Part shown: one piece after another, positions 53,801 through 62,632 of the stretch
How the letters are laid out: each line of letters starts with the position of its first letter
How positions within the stretch are numbered: position 1 is the first letter of the stretch
Assembly: GCA_041392125.1 (NCBI GenBank)
Contig: JAWKMR010000011.1
Coordinates: 1-64,000 of the forward strand
Direction of reading: 5' to 3'
Length of the DNA stretch: 64,000 nt
Origin: Halomarinibacterium sp041392125
GTDB lineage: Bacteria; Bacteroidota; Bacteroidia; Flavobacteriales; Flavobacteriaceae
The notes under the pieces: generated by a model
What the model saw: only the letters and a program-made list of their open reading frames with translations
Databases searched by the model: none
What the model was told of the DNA's origin: nothing
Program-made: the position numbers and the translations under genes

Positions 53801-54716
53801 CTTCCTTCCACAACCCCTTTTCTGTTCCCATCCATAAAAACCCATCTGTATCAAAATACAAGAAGGTAATATCGCCCAATGGAGGTTCTATAAATTGGAT
53901 GGTTTCTATTTTAGCAGAGGATAATGGATATTTATAAAGTTTGTTTTCACTGGAAAAATAAACGTGGCTATTAAAGACATTTGAAATAATTGAAACCGAA
54001 CTATTTTCCCAAATTAATTGCATTTTCCCTGTATCCACATCCATGATGGAAAGGCCCTTTTCTGTTCCTAGTAAGAGTGTTTTTTTGGAAATTGCCTTTA
54101 GGCATAAAATTCGTCCAGAAAGAGGTGCTCCAATGGGCTTTAAATCCTCTTCTTGAAAATCAAATTTGAATAAGGAATTGCCTTTAGAGATGTACACATT
54201 ACCCTCTACGGAAACAATTTGCGAAAAAGAACCTTTGGAAAGAAGTTTGGGAAGATCCCCACCAGATTTTAAATAGAGCAACCCCACATCATCTGATACA
54301 GTAAAAAGTTGATTGCTTTTAGTAGCGACTACCTGTTTTAAAAAATACCCATAGCTTGAAGCATTTTCGCTTTGGACAAATTTGCATTCCTTTAGATTAA
54401 ATTCAGAAAGACCTCCACCGTAAACAGCCAACCGAAATTGATTTTCGTTGGTGTTATCAATAAATCGCACCCAATTCCCTGGGGGGGAATTTGTCTCATA
54501 AGGTTTATTCCTAAAAGCCAGCATATCGTACCCGTCATATCGATACATGCCGTCTTGGGTTCCTATCCAAATATAACCCTGTGTATCTTGGGAAATAGTT
54601 GAAATCCAGTTGGTTTCAAAATCTGATGTGACAACCCTTTTGAAATTCATTTGGGCTAGGACGATCCCCCCTAAGTGAGCCACAAAAAAAAGAGGAATGA
54701 AGATTATCCATCTCAT
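50850..54716 (-). CDS. Hybrid two-component system regulator (HTCS): propeller, kinase, receiver, AraC HTH
   Basis: A 1288-residue sensor-regulator. From the N-terminus: signal peptide, two-component-regulator propeller repeats (about 25-640, WIGTQDGMYRYDGYD and similar), Y_Y_Y domain (about 655-735), membrane helix (about 745-765), HisKA with phospho-acceptor His in NISHEFKTPLTL, HATPase (NNLLSNAVKFTP, DTGQGIKEEHLPYIFDRY), receiver with Asp in DFIISDVMMPQMNG, and an AraC helix-turn-helix (SEIAYEVGYEDPKYFSKVFK). Such proteins sense extracellular sugars and switch on polysaccharide loci, but here no susC/susD or glycoside hydrolase genes are adjacent. The neighbouring T9SS protein is the likely target. 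Confidence 0.95.
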   Translation of the reverse strand: MRWIIFIPLFFVAHLGGIVLAQMNFKRVVTSDFETNWISTISQDTQGYIWIGTQDGMYRYDGYDMLAFRNKPYETNSPPGNWVRFIDNTNENQFRLAVYGGGLSEFNLKECKFVQSENASSYGYFLKQVVATKSNQLFTVSDDVGLLYLKSGGDLPKLLSKGSFSQIVSVEGNVYISKGNSLFKFDFQEEDLKPIGAPLSGRILCLKAISKKTLLLGTEKGLSIMDVDTGKMQLIWENSSVSIISNVFNSHVYFSSENKLYKYPLSSAKIETIQFIEPPLGDITFLYFDTDGFLWMGTEKGLWKEEPILKGLINAQLPFHARRILKKDGVIYLLGADGLILKENDKTYKRLFEDEWFTGGAFINEKIWIGNSNGEILILDAKGNLLSRKRLIEKTVDGKYIVDFVKDTKGHLWAGSFFGIHLLDMNGNAVSLFQLPLKLTTQNQKIVKILIDKNDRLWVITAAHGIFMVPNISSVQPNSTMSFEHFTHQPNLGKGLTSNIILSIDEAPNGVIWCGTDSGVVYFDEALHDFTYLKINENLFDKKVMSVKSDVDNNLWITTIFSGIYFYDKSKDSFINYTKEDGLISNAFLFSSSYYDAVNNTMYFGSDEGIQEIHINHIERYPPRKKPWISSMVTYSKSNTHFIPITSPSSVEKFQLSYESRNVTVNFSSIDFHKTNKIKYAYSLNGEPWTELPERTGHFTNLPIGDNSIYYTCYFLGEEPQDVTGAHQLVVAVSPPFYRTNTAYLLYFLGMTSILIIIFRLLLKNRIAKEKVQNAQLLDEAKNRMYANISHEFKTPLTLINGLSSKLLKKLALPEGEKETLTSIRESGEQLSTLVNQMLELGSLDNNKLQKNEKRGDIVAFVKKCVLLFKPFTDSRQQTLLFASSLDSLIMDIDDDKLQKIINNLLSNAVKFTPKGGKITVSLDQLALNQIRLEIIDTGQGIKEEHLPYIFDRYYKTFDIENNLGSGIGMALTKGLVEFLEGSIVVESKVGKGTKFVIKFPIKNTIKKEEELQFQYPFLKPTTSTATERHFDETIRGITILVVEDHLGIRNFLKEILQPQYHVLEATNGKKALQISESKTIDFIISDVMMPQMNGFEFCEKIKKNPKTSHIPFIMVTARTDSDSRLKGYQLGIDAYIEKPFREAELVQIIENLLAKREEQFAFYSQILEMKKGDAATAKKSNPLDINFIKKIQEFSLGKQQDHNMESLAKELLMSRTQLHRKIKQLTNMSITQYINHIKLEKAKNLLLTSTLTVSEIAYEVGYEDPKYFSKVFKKEQGKTPSSFRDNP

Positions 54717-54771
54717 TCCTCTAATATACGACTAAATTAAAAAAAGCAATTGCTTCTTTTGGGATGCGATT

Positions 54772-56841
54772 TTAATAAAAATCTGCCCGATTATCTTCTA
54801 TATCAGCCGCCTTTTTTAATGCATTAAACACTTTGGTGTTTATGGCACCTGAATTTACGGCAGACTTCAATTGATTTACATAAGCTGCATAACTTTCTAA
54901 ACCAGCTGCTTTATTAACAGACACCACTCTAACAGCAAAAACTCCTGTTTCACCGTCAATTACCGGTGTCATTTCTCCGGCAGCTTTTCCAAAAATAGAT
55001 CCTACTACCAAAGGTTCAGTTCCTGCACCTGCAATAGTTGGGGTTGAACGAGTAATGGCATTGGCTGTTTTGGTAGCTACGTTTTGGCTGGTTGCCATTT
55101 CTTGTAAAGTAGTCCCTTTAATACTCTCACGAATTTTTTGCGCTTTTTTCTTATTTCTTATTATAGGAGTTACTGTTGCAGAAGCTTCGGCAATGCTCAT
55201 TAATGCTTTTTTATCACTCTTTCGGGTTAATTGAACAACCACATACATATTATTAATGTTCTCTCTTTTAACATCACCCACTTTGGTATCTTCCTGAAAA
55301 GCCCAATTTACAATAGTACGATTGTAGCCTATGCCGGGAATATTGGAGTCTAATTTCCCAATTTTGTTTACCGGTTTTGGAGTAAGCCCTTTTTCTTCGG
55401 CAATTTTGGTAAAATCACCACTACGAACAGCTTCTTCAAATTTTGCAGATTCACTAAAAACTTGAGATAAAGTAGCTTCAGAAGGTTCAATTTCTTTGGT
55501 TACCGTAGCAATTTTATAAGCCTCTTTTTTATTTTTTTGCCCTTCTACTTCAATTAAGTGATATCCAAATTGTGTTTCTACCACACCCATATCGCCTACA
55601 TTTTTTTCGAAACAAAAATCACGGAATGGAGCTACCATAGTATTATAACCAAACCAATCGTAATGTCCTGCTTTTTCAGCACTTCCTGTATCTGATGAGT
55701 ATTTCTCTACAAAATCACCAAACTTAGATTTATCTTTTTTAAGAACCGCTAATAAACTATCCGCCAATGCCTCTGCTTGTTGCGGAGTGCGGGTAATACT
55801 ATCTTTTTTGCTAAGTCCAACAGGAATCAAAATATGTCTGGCTTCGGCAGAGTCAGGTAGCTGAATGGTTTTGGTAATTTTTGAAATATTAAGTGTTTTT
55901 TCTACCGTGTAAGGACCATAAACCGAACCACGAGAAACTTTTAAAATAGTATCTTTCAAAGCTGTCGGAAGATCTTTTTCAAAATACCAACGGTCAACTA
56001 AAGGTTTGTCTGAATTTTCACCAATAAATGCCGCTGCATCTTCAGCGTTAGAAAATGCTTCTTTTAGGGTTTCCATATCGGCTTTAGCAGCTTCAATATC
56101 TTCCATGGAAGGTTCTTCAGCAAATGAGATATATTGTATATCCACGATAGGATCTACTTCATATTCTGAAGCATGCTTTCGCATGTATGCTTCAATATCT
56201 GAATCGCTCACGGCTACATCTTCATCGGCAATTTTAGTATAAGGAACATGAAGGTATTCAATATCTGCTTGATCATTTTCAAAATGATATTGTTCCTCTC
56301 CTTCTGCCACAGTGGTACTAAGCCCGCTTTTTACCAAGTTGATGTAGTTATTTTGAAGGATACTCTCCTTTACTCCATTAATAAACTCGTCCCATTGTTG
56401 TTTGGCAACCGCATTATTTTGAATACTTGCAACATACTCCACCACTCTTGCTTCGCTATAAATACCATTTTCATCTTGAAAAGTGGGGTTGTTAGATAAG
56501 CTTAACGCCAAAGTTTCGTTTAACTGATCCTCGCTTACACCAAGACCTAAGGCTTCTGCCTGTTGGTTAAATAAAAGGGTCCTTAACTCTCTATCCCACA
56601 CCGTGTTCATAGCTTGAGAAGTATTTGCATTGGGCCCTAACGATCGTTGATAGGCATCTACTTTACCCATAAAATATTCTCTGGAAAGCTCTTTCCCGTT
56701 TACTGTGGCTACAATGTTTTGAGAGTTACCATTGCCTCCTCCTTTATTGATAATATCGCTTAAAATAAATGCAAATAATGCAAGAGCTATAATAAGAATG
56801 AGGAAAAAACCTCTTTTACGTATACTGTTTAATATTGCCAT
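54772..56841 (-). CDS. ppiD: Peptidyl-prolyl isomerase / periplasmic chaperone PpiD-like
   Basis: A 689-residue inner-membrane-anchored folding factor. It has one N-terminal helix (about 12-31, FFLILIIALALFAFILSDII), SurA/PpiD N-like helical domain and a parvulin domain (about 340-445, ARHILIPV ... FGYHLIEVEGQ). It acts on newly exported proteins near the Sec translocon. It is separated by 88 bases from the upstream CNNM gene, so it may be the last gene of that operon or have its own promoter. Confidence 0.92.
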   Translation of the reverse strand: MAILNSIRKRGFFLILIIALALFAFILSDIINKGGGNGNSQNIVATVNGKELSREYFMGKVDAYQRSLGPNANTSQAMNTVWDRELRTLLFNQQAEALGLGVSEDQLNETLALSLSNNPTFQDENGIYSEARVVEYVASIQNNAVAKQQWDEFINGVKESILQNNYINLVKSGLSTTVAEGEEQYHFENDQADIEYLHVPYTKIADEDVAVSDSDIEAYMRKHASEYEVDPIVDIQYISFAEEPSMEDIEAAKADMETLKEAFSNAEDAAAFIGENSDKPLVDRWYFEKDLPTALKDTILKVSRGSVYGPYTVEKTLNISKITKTIQLPDSAEARHILIPVGLSKKDSITRTPQQAEALADSLLAVLKKDKSKFGDFVEKYSSDTGSAEKAGHYDWFGYNTMVAPFRDFCFEKNVGDMGVVETQFGYHLIEVEGQKNKKEAYKIATVTKEIEPSEATLSQVFSESAKFEEAVRSGDFTKIAEEKGLTPKPVNKIGKLDSNIPGIGYNRTIVNWAFQEDTKVGDVKRENINNMYVVVQLTRKSDKKALMSIAEASATVTPIIRNKKKAQKIRESIKGTTLQEMATSQNVATKTANAITRSTPTIAGAGTEPLVVGSIFGKAAGEMTPVIDGETGVFAVRVVSVNKAAGLESYAAYVNQLKSAVNSGAINTKVFNALKKAADIEDNRADFY

Positions 56842-56929
56842 TTTGTTGAAAATTAATAGGGGGCGAAAATACCATTTTCAAACGATTTATAAAAAAAGTA
56901 AGGAAAAAAAATAGGGGATTTTTTAAAAA

Positions 56930-58183
56930 TCAGGTTTGTGGAATTTTTTTAACCTCGACCAACTCAATTTTGGTGCTTGAAACTTCCAATATTTTAAAGG
57001 AATATCCTTCAATTTCCAAGGTTTCATCTTTTTCGGGGATTTCTTCAGTAACATTAACGATGAGACCGCCAAGTGTTTCGTAATTTTCTCCTTCGGGCAG
57101 GTCCAGTTTATATTCTTCGTTTAAATAGTCTACTTCCAGTCTTGCAGAAAATTTGTAATGATCTTCGCCTAATTCTTCTTCCAACAACGCTACCGAGTCA
57201 TGTTCGTCTTCAATATCCCCAAAGAGTTCTTCAATTATATCTTCTACTGTAATTAGTCCGGAAGTCCCGCCATATTCATCAATCACAACAGCAATGCTCT
57301 TTCGTTTTCTTGTTAAAATGTTCAGCACATCTTTTGCCCATATAGTCTCCGGGATAAAAACCACGGGCATCAATACCTTTTTAAGGCTTGCTGGTTTCTT
57401 AAAAAGTTCAAAACTGTGAACATATCCTAAGATATCATCAATATTATCTTTGTATACCAATATTTTTGAAAGCCCCGTTTCGGTAAATATTTTGCCCAGT
57501 TCTTTAGGAGTGGTTTCAATATCAACAGCAATAATTTCGGTACGAGGAATCATTACCTCTCTTGCCTTCACTTCTGAAAATTCAAGCGCATTTTGAAAGA
57601 TTTGAATTTCGGAATCCAGCTCATCCAACTCTTCATAACTTTCCATCTGTTCGGTGATATAATTCCCCAACTCTACCTTGCTAAAGCTTAACTGTACCGC
57701 GTCTCCTTCTGTTTTGAAAAATATTTTTAAAACCAAATCTGAAATCCAAATAATAAATTCAGAAATAACAGAGAATAAGAGATAGAAAAGATATGCTGGG
57801 AGAGCAAAAATTTTCACCAATTGGTTGGCGTAAATCTGAAAAAAAACTTTGGGTAAAAACTCTGCCGTAAGCAAGATTACGAGTGTAGAAATTACTGTTT
57901 GTAATAGTAAGCCTGCAATACCCTCTAAGGGGATAAGACGCATTAAAAGTGCTCCCATAAAAAACCCGTACACCACTAAGGCAATATTATTGCCCACGAG
58001 CATGGTGGCTATAAACTTTGAGGGGCGTTTGGTAATTTTTTTAAGTATAGTTGCTAAAAAATTATTCTGCTTTTTCTCTATTTCAATATGAATTTTATTG
58101 GCAGAGACATAGGCAATTTCCATGCCCGAGAAAAAGGCAGAAAAAATTAAAGTGAGAATAATAATAAGTATGGAGTAGTCCAT
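56930..58183 (-). CDS. CNNM/CorC-family membrane protein (hemolysin-type)
   Basis: A 417-residue protein with an N-terminal CNNM (DUF21) domain of four helices (FSAFFSGMEIAYVSANKI start), two CBS domains (about 200-325, VMIPRTEIIAVDIE and AVVIDEYGGTSGLITVEDIIEELFGDIEDEHD) and a C-terminal CorC/HlyC domain. The family handles Mg2+ or other cations; the old name hemolysin is misleading. The gliding protein GldE belongs to the same family, but nothing here points to gliding. It directly follows the small membrane protein gene. Confidence 0.92.
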   Translation of the reverse strand: MDYSILIIILTLIFSAFFSGMEIAYVSANKIHIEIEKKQNNFLATILKKITKRPSKFIATMLVGNNIALVVYGFFMGALLMRLIPLEGIAGLLLQTVISTLVILLTAEFLPKVFFQIYANQLVKIFALPAYLFYLLFSVISEFIIWISDLVLKIFFKTEGDAVQLSFSKVELGNYITEQMESYEELDELDSEIQIFQNALEFSEVKAREVMIPRTEIIAVDIETTPKELGKIFTETGLSKILVYKDNIDDILGYVHSFELFKKPASLKKVLMPVVFIPETIWAKDVLNILTRKRKSIAVVIDEYGGTSGLITVEDIIEELFGDIEDEHDSVALLEEELGEDHYKFSARLEVDYLNEEYKLDLPEGENYETLGGLIVNVTEEIPEKDETLEIEGYSFKILEVSSTKIELVEVKKIPQT

Positions 58184-58384
58184 CTATTGATCTTGATTTC
58201 TTTTTTCAATGTTTTTTCGAAATCTGCGTTTAAAGAAAAACATAAAAACAGCAACAACGCCAAAGAACAAAAAGATATAGGCGCGATCTCTGTTACTATT
58301 CCAATTGGTAATAACGAGATAGACCGAAAAGAGTGCCATTCCAATATATGCAAATTCAAAAAGTCGATAAATTTTATTGCCCAT
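58184..58384 (-). CDS. Small two-helix membrane protein of unknown function
   Basis: A 66-residue protein with two predicted membrane helices (about 8-26 and 34-51) and a basic tail (KRRFRKNIEKRNQDQ). Its ATG overlaps the end of lptC by 11 bases, and it ends right where the CNNM gene starts, so translation is coupled on both sides. No family function is known. Confidence 0.8.
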   Translation of the reverse strand: MGNKIYRLFEFAYIGMALFSVYLVITNWNSNRDRAYIFLFFGVVAVFMFFFKRRFRKNIEKRNQDQ

Positions 58385-58952
58385 CCAGATTCTTTTTTTG
58401 TTCTTGATCTATTAATTGAACGCCATCGTTTGTTCGGGACAAAAATACGGTAAAATCTTCATTTGCATCAAATCGTTCTCCATCATTAAAAGAACCATCT
58501 TTAAATGTAATTCGGTACGGTTGGTCTGTAAACACCCATTTATTGTTTTGGTCCCAATACAATTGCTGAGCATTGAGTATATTCCCATCGGCTGTAGTTA
58601 AAACCACATGGTCTCGAAGGTCTACAATTCCTGTTTCGTTATATCGAATAGCGTAATTGGACGTAACAGTGCTTTTTTGGTCTTTGTCAAAAAAATGAAC
58701 CTCTATTCCGTTAGGAAATTCTTGATAGGAAAATTCGAGATTGGAGTAATCCATTAATTTAGGCGCCATTAAATTGGTTACAACTCTACCGGAATCTGTA
58801 TAAAATAGGTTGATATCAATTCCTTCGGAAGAGGGAGCTCCATCTTTTAAGCTCAATTTTTGAACATTTGTATAGTTTCCTTCACAAGCAAAAAACGTGA
58901 TGGCTACCAAAATAACCACCACGTTTTTAAAACTTATAAAATTTTGTCTCAC
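58374..58952 (-). CDS. lptC: LPS export ABC transporter periplasmic protein LptC
   Basis: A 192-residue lipoprotein-like protein with signal VVVILVAITFFAC. The single LptC/OstA-like domain contains INLFYTDSGRVVTNLMAPKL and IRYNETGIVDLRDHVVLTTADG. LptC passes lipopolysaccharide from LptBFG to LptA across the periplasm. The start is GTG at 58950-58952. lptE is in the left part of the window. Confidence 0.9.
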   Translation of the reverse strand: MRQNFISFKNVVVILVAITFFACEGNYTNVQKLSLKDGAPSSEGIDINLFYTDSGRVVTNLMAPKLMDYSNLEFSYQEFPNGIEVHFFDKDQKSTVTSNYAIRYNETGIVDLRDHVVLTTADGNILNAQQLYWDQNNKWVFTDQPYRITFKDGSFNDGERFDANEDFTVFLSRTNDGVQLIDQEQKKNLDGQ

Positions 58953-58999
58953 CCTTGTAAACTATTTAATAAAAGGGAACTTACTATACCCATTTATTG

Positions 59000-60355
59000 T
59001 TACAGGCTAGGCACCTTTACGCTTCCTCCCACCCAACAATTGAAGGTGATGGTTTGTCCTGCTCTTCCAGAGCTAAAAATATCACTCTTACTAGGCGCTC
59101 TTTGACGGTAACTGCTGGCAGCTGCTCTGGCGGTTTCGGCAATAGACCCATCTACTCTAGCAGCTTTATCGGCCATTTCTGCTGCCTTCCAGTTGATAGC
59201 TCGCTTTTCAAATACATCGCTACCACAATCATTGGTGCTTTGTGCATACATTTGGGCTATTTTTAAATAACATACTCCAAATGAAGGTCTTTGTTCTACC
59301 GCTCTCAAATAATAGGTTCTAGCGCTACTTAAACTTCCTTTTTTACGGAAATCTTCAGCAATAGTGTACAAATATTTTGCTTTATCACTTGGTTTTGTTT
59401 CAAGGTCAACCGCTTGGTTGTAATATTGTAATGCTTCTTTTCCTTTTCCTTCTTTTTCAGCTAATCTACCTAAATAGAAGGCAGACTTTGCCGAAGGCTC
59501 TAATTTGTGTAATTCTTGAACTAATTGGAAAAAAACAGGAGTTTCACACTCTTTGTCATTAAGTCTTCCGGCAGAGCTCTTTAGCCAACCGATGTTTGTT
59601 TTGTTGGCTTCAAAATTCTTTTCAATAAGCGGGATTAAGTTTTCGCAATTTGCAATAATTCCCAATTTTGCATCAACACTACTTTTAATTTGACCATAGT
59701 AGCCAACATTTTTTTCATAGGCTTCCATTTTGTCAAGATCTTTCTGAGATAGGGTTTCACCAGCCTCTTGCTTATCTAATAATTCTGTTAGTTTTTGAGC
59801 GTAATTACCTTCTTCTTTTTCTATTTTTTCTTGAATGATATCATAAAGATCAAACACTTCTTGAATATCTTTTTGCCCGTCTTCAAACAAATCTTTTGCT
59901 AATGAAAAATAGGTGTAAATTCTCTTTGGGCTGGTAAAGTTTTCTTCGTCTATTTTGTAAGCTCGGTCAAAATCCTTGAATTGCTCCATTTTGGTGCCAA
60001 TACCATTGTCATATTTTATTTGAGCAATATCAGACAGTACATCTCCTTCTTTGGTTTTGCTTGCATAATATTTCAAACGAAGATTATAAGCATTTTCAAG
60101 ATCCTTAATCTTGCTCTTGTCTCCTTTTTCAATAAAATACTCAAACATTTTAACTGCATATTGATAGGTTGCCAAGCTATATTGAGGGCATTCATTAATT
60201 ACTTTTTGATAATTTGGTAATGCCGCTTCATAGTTTTTTGCTTTGGCTGGTTCAATAAATAAAGAAGCTGTTGTTACACAAGGATCTTGCGCTTGCACTT
60301 TAGATGTTAGAGAAATTGCAAATACTGCAAAAAATAAAATACCTTTAGTTTTCAT
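59000..60355 (-). CDS. Periplasmic tetratricopeptide repeat protein
   Basis: A 451-residue protein with signal peptide (MKTKGILFFAVFAISLTSKVQAQ) and several TPR units (for example NYEAALPNYQKVINECPQYSLATYQYAV and KGKEALQYYNQAVDLETKPSDKAKYLY). It ends in a hydrophobic tail. ATG 60355 is chosen because it begins the signal peptide; the frame extends to 60409, which would overlap the upstream gene. It sits between an outer-membrane protein and lptC, suggesting an envelope assembly role. Confidence 0.85.
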   Translation of the reverse strand: MKTKGILFFAVFAISLTSKVQAQDPCVTTASLFIEPAKAKNYEAALPNYQKVINECPQYSLATYQYAVKMFEYFIEKGDKSKIKDLENAYNLRLKYYASKTKEGDVLSDIAQIKYDNGIGTKMEQFKDFDRAYKIDEENFTSPKRIYTYFSLAKDLFEDGQKDIQEVFDLYDIIQEKIEKEEGNYAQKLTELLDKQEAGETLSQKDLDKMEAYEKNVGYYGQIKSSVDAKLGIIANCENLIPLIEKNFEANKTNIGWLKSSAGRLNDKECETPVFFQLVQELHKLEPSAKSAFYLGRLAEKEGKGKEALQYYNQAVDLETKPSDKAKYLYTIAEDFRKKGSLSSARTYYLRAVEQRPSFGVCYLKIAQMYAQSTNDCGSDVFEKRAINWKAAEMADKAARVDGSIAETARAAASSYRQRAPSKSDIFSSGRAGQTITFNCWVGGSVKVPSL

Positions 60356-60374
60356 TTTGGTAGTGTTTATTGTA

Positions 60375-61613
60375 TTAATCATATAATCGTTTTTCAAACC
60401 ATTTATCATTTAAGGAGAGGCTTACGAAGATATTAAAAAAAGATTCTTCCACGAGCCCACTGTTCTTTGTTCCTCTTTTTCCCAGTTCAAACCCCAGGTT
60501 AATATTGGAGAACGTTCTTCCCATTGGCAGACCCAATCCAAAAGATATGCCAAACTCATTTATTGCTTCATTGTTAATGATAAGTCCGGTTTCTTCAAAA
60601 CGAAAACCTCCTCTATATACAATTCTTTTCAAATAACTTGAAAAAGAATTGTATTCAGGAATATAAAAACCTCCTATTCTAAATTTAGAAGCATCTTCAA
60701 AAATAACATTTTCGAGTTCAAAAGTTCTATTAGTAAGGTTGCTTGTTTTTTGAGTTGAAAACTCTCCTCCCACAAACCAGTTTTTTGGCTTCCCAATTCC
60801 GGCACCCAAAGTAAGTTGCGACGGGAACGTAAAATCTGTATTATTCACAGGAATTTCTCGCAAATCCAAATCGGCAATACTACCATTTCCTAAAACTAAA
60901 AATGTAGATAGGGTTCTACTATTTTCCGAATTAAAATTAGTTTCAGGAGTAAAGGTAACCGACCCAACAAATTCCAATTTTTCTGAAACCATTTTCTTGT
61001 ATTGAGCTCCAAAGTTAAAGCTGAAGCCTCTTAAGTCTGAACGATTAACCTCCTTGGTTCCTAATTGAATATCATCTTGGGTTGCTAAAGTGGTATTTTC
61101 AATAGTACCAAAGTTGTAATTGGCATCTATCCCTGCGCTAAGCTCTGGTGTAATTTGATATCCTAATGTAAAAAACGCTTTATTCAATCCACCTTCACCA
61201 GAATATTGTGTCGTAATATTACCTGAAACATTTTCCAGCTTATATCCTGTAGCTGTATAGGGTATTAAACCAAAACTTGCCCCAAATTTACCCATAGGAA
61301 CACCAATTGCTAAATAATCTAACGTAGTAGTGGTCGCTTTTTGACTTTCTACGGAAGTACTTAGCGTATTAGATCGATGACTCCCTGAAATGGAATAATT
61401 GACTAATCGTAAGCCAGCAATTCCTGCTGGGTTTTGAATATTTAGATGAATACTGTCTGAATACACTCCAATTCCTCCCATACTTCTATTTTCAACAGTG
61501 CCTTTAAATTTTAAGTTTCCAATACCAAAAAAAGAATATGGCGATGTAGTCCCTTGTTGCGCTAATGAGAGTCCTGTTATAAAAAAAGCAAAAACTATTA
61601 AAAAATGCTTCAA
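60375..61613 (-). CDS. Outer-membrane beta-barrel protein of unknown role
   Basis: A 412-residue protein with signal peptide (about 1-19, MKHFLIVFAFFITGLSLAQ) and alternating hydrophobic strands typical of a FadL/PorV-like barrel. It starts TSPYSFFGIGNLKFKGTVENRSMGGIGV, seen in flavobacterial FadL-like proteins. There is no ATG at the start; TTG at 61613 (or TTG at 61619 overlapping the coaX stop) must be used. Its substrate is unknown. Confidence 0.82.
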   Translation of the reverse strand: MKHFLIVFAFFITGLSLAQQGTTSPYSFFGIGNLKFKGTVENRSMGGIGVYSDSIHLNIQNPAGIAGLRLVNYSISGSHRSNTLSTSVESQKATTTTLDYLAIGVPMGKFGASFGLIPYTATGYKLENVSGNITTQYSGEGGLNKAFFTLGYQITPELSAGIDANYNFGTIENTTLATQDDIQLGTKEVNRSDLRGFSFNFGAQYKKMVSEKLEFVGSVTFTPETNFNSENSRTLSTFLVLGNGSIADLDLREIPVNNTDFTFPSQLTLGAGIGKPKNWFVGGEFSTQKTSNLTNRTFELENVIFEDASKFRIGGFYIPEYNSFSSYLKRIVYRGGFRFEETGLIINNEAINEFGISFGLGLPMGRTFSNINLGFELGKRGTKNSGLVEESFFNIFVSLSLNDKWFEKRLYD

Positions 61614-61615
61614 AA

Positions 61616-62344
61616 TCAATCTTTGTTAATTTCTAAAATATGGTTTAAACCTTCCAAAAGAAAATTTGGAAGCGCAAAGATGTCATTTTTTATGCTATCT
61701 CGCAAAAAATGAAGGTCTCCACCTGTTAAAATTGTTGTTAAATCTGAAAAATGAGTTTTATATAGTGACACAAAGCCTTCAATTTCATTTACAACTCCCT
61801 GTATAACACCAACATCCATGGAGGATTGTGTGGTAGTTCCAATAATGTCCTTTGGAATAGTAGCTTCCAGCAATGGGAGTTTTGAGGTAAAGCTATTCAT
61901 GGCTTTATAACGCATCGAAATTCCCGGCGAAATGGCTCCTCCTAAATATTCATTATTGCTATTTAAAACATCGTAGGTAATACAACTACCGGCATCTATA
62001 ATTAAGACGTTTTTATTTGGAAATTGTTTTGCTGCAGCACTTACCAAGGCAATTCTGTCTACTCCTAAAGTTTTTGGAGTAGCATATGTGTTACTAAAAG
62101 GAATCTTAGAATTAGATGATAGTATGTGAACAATCATTTGCTTTTCAAGAAAGAAAAGATTGCTTTCAGAAAAACTTCCCACCGCAGAAACAATAGCTCG
62201 TTCAAGTTTTGAAAAGATTTGTATTAGCTCATTCACGGACATTTTAAAATCTTCCTTAGCAATAACTCGTCTTTCAACTAATGAATCTTTATTAAAAACC
62301 GCAAGTTTTATAAAACTGTTCCCAACATCTACAATTAACTTCAT
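61616..62344 (-). CDS. coaX: Type III pantothenate kinase CoaX
   Basis: First step of coenzyme A synthesis: phosphorylation of pantothenate. The 242-residue protein has the ASKHA-fold motifs of CoaX: DVGNSFIKLAVF (phosphate 1), GVDRIALV, DAGSCITYDVL and GGAISPGISMRYKAM. It is the first gene of the long envelope operon on this strand. Unlike CoaA, this type needs a monovalent cation and is not inhibited by CoA (family knowledge). Confidence 0.95.
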   Translation of the reverse strand: MKLIVDVGNSFIKLAVFNKDSLVERRVIAKEDFKMSVNELIQIFSKLERAIVSAVGSFSESNLFFLEKQMIVHILSSNSKIPFSNTYATPKTLGVDRIALVSAAAKQFPNKNVLIIDAGSCITYDVLNSNNEYLGGAISPGISMRYKAMNSFTSKLPLLEATIPKDIIGTTTQSSMDVGVIQGVVNEIEGFVSLYKTHFSDLTTILTGGDLHFLRDSIKNDIFALPNFLLEGLNHILEINKD

Positions 62345-62421
62345 TGTTTGTCTTTAATATGGCTAAAAATACAATATGTTCTCTCTTTTGATTGTTAAGA
62401 GGGTATTAAATTGATTAGAAA

Positions 62422-62452
62422 CAAAAAACCCAAGCTAATAGCTTGGGTTTTT
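62422..62452 (-). terminator. Rho-independent terminator right after tRNA-Phe
   Basis: CCCAAGC-TAATA-GCTTGGG stem with T runs on both sides, beginning 1 base after the tRNA 3' end. Confidence 0.85.
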
Positions 62453-62453
62453 G

Positions 62454-62526
<73 letters not shown>

Positions 62527-62541
62527 TGCTTAAAGCGGGTG

Positions 62542-62572
62542 CAAATATAAATTTATTTTATCTTTCCCAAAA
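62542..62572 (-). promoter_or_regulatory. Promoter of tRNA-Phe
   Basis: On the minus strand TTTTG (62572-62568), an 18-base spacer, then TATATTTG (62549-62542). This is a full match to the Bacteroidota -33/-7 pattern, about 15 bases before the tRNA. Confidence 0.6.
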
Positions 62573-62632
62573 CAAAAATAAAAAATTATCTGCGCTTTCA
62601 ACTTTTTTATTGTTTCAATAGATTTTGAAATG

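Noticed and set aside
56930..58183. Hemolysin or GldE gliding protein
   Set aside because: The domains are CNNM-CBS-CorC; no haemolytic evidence and no gliding genes nearby.
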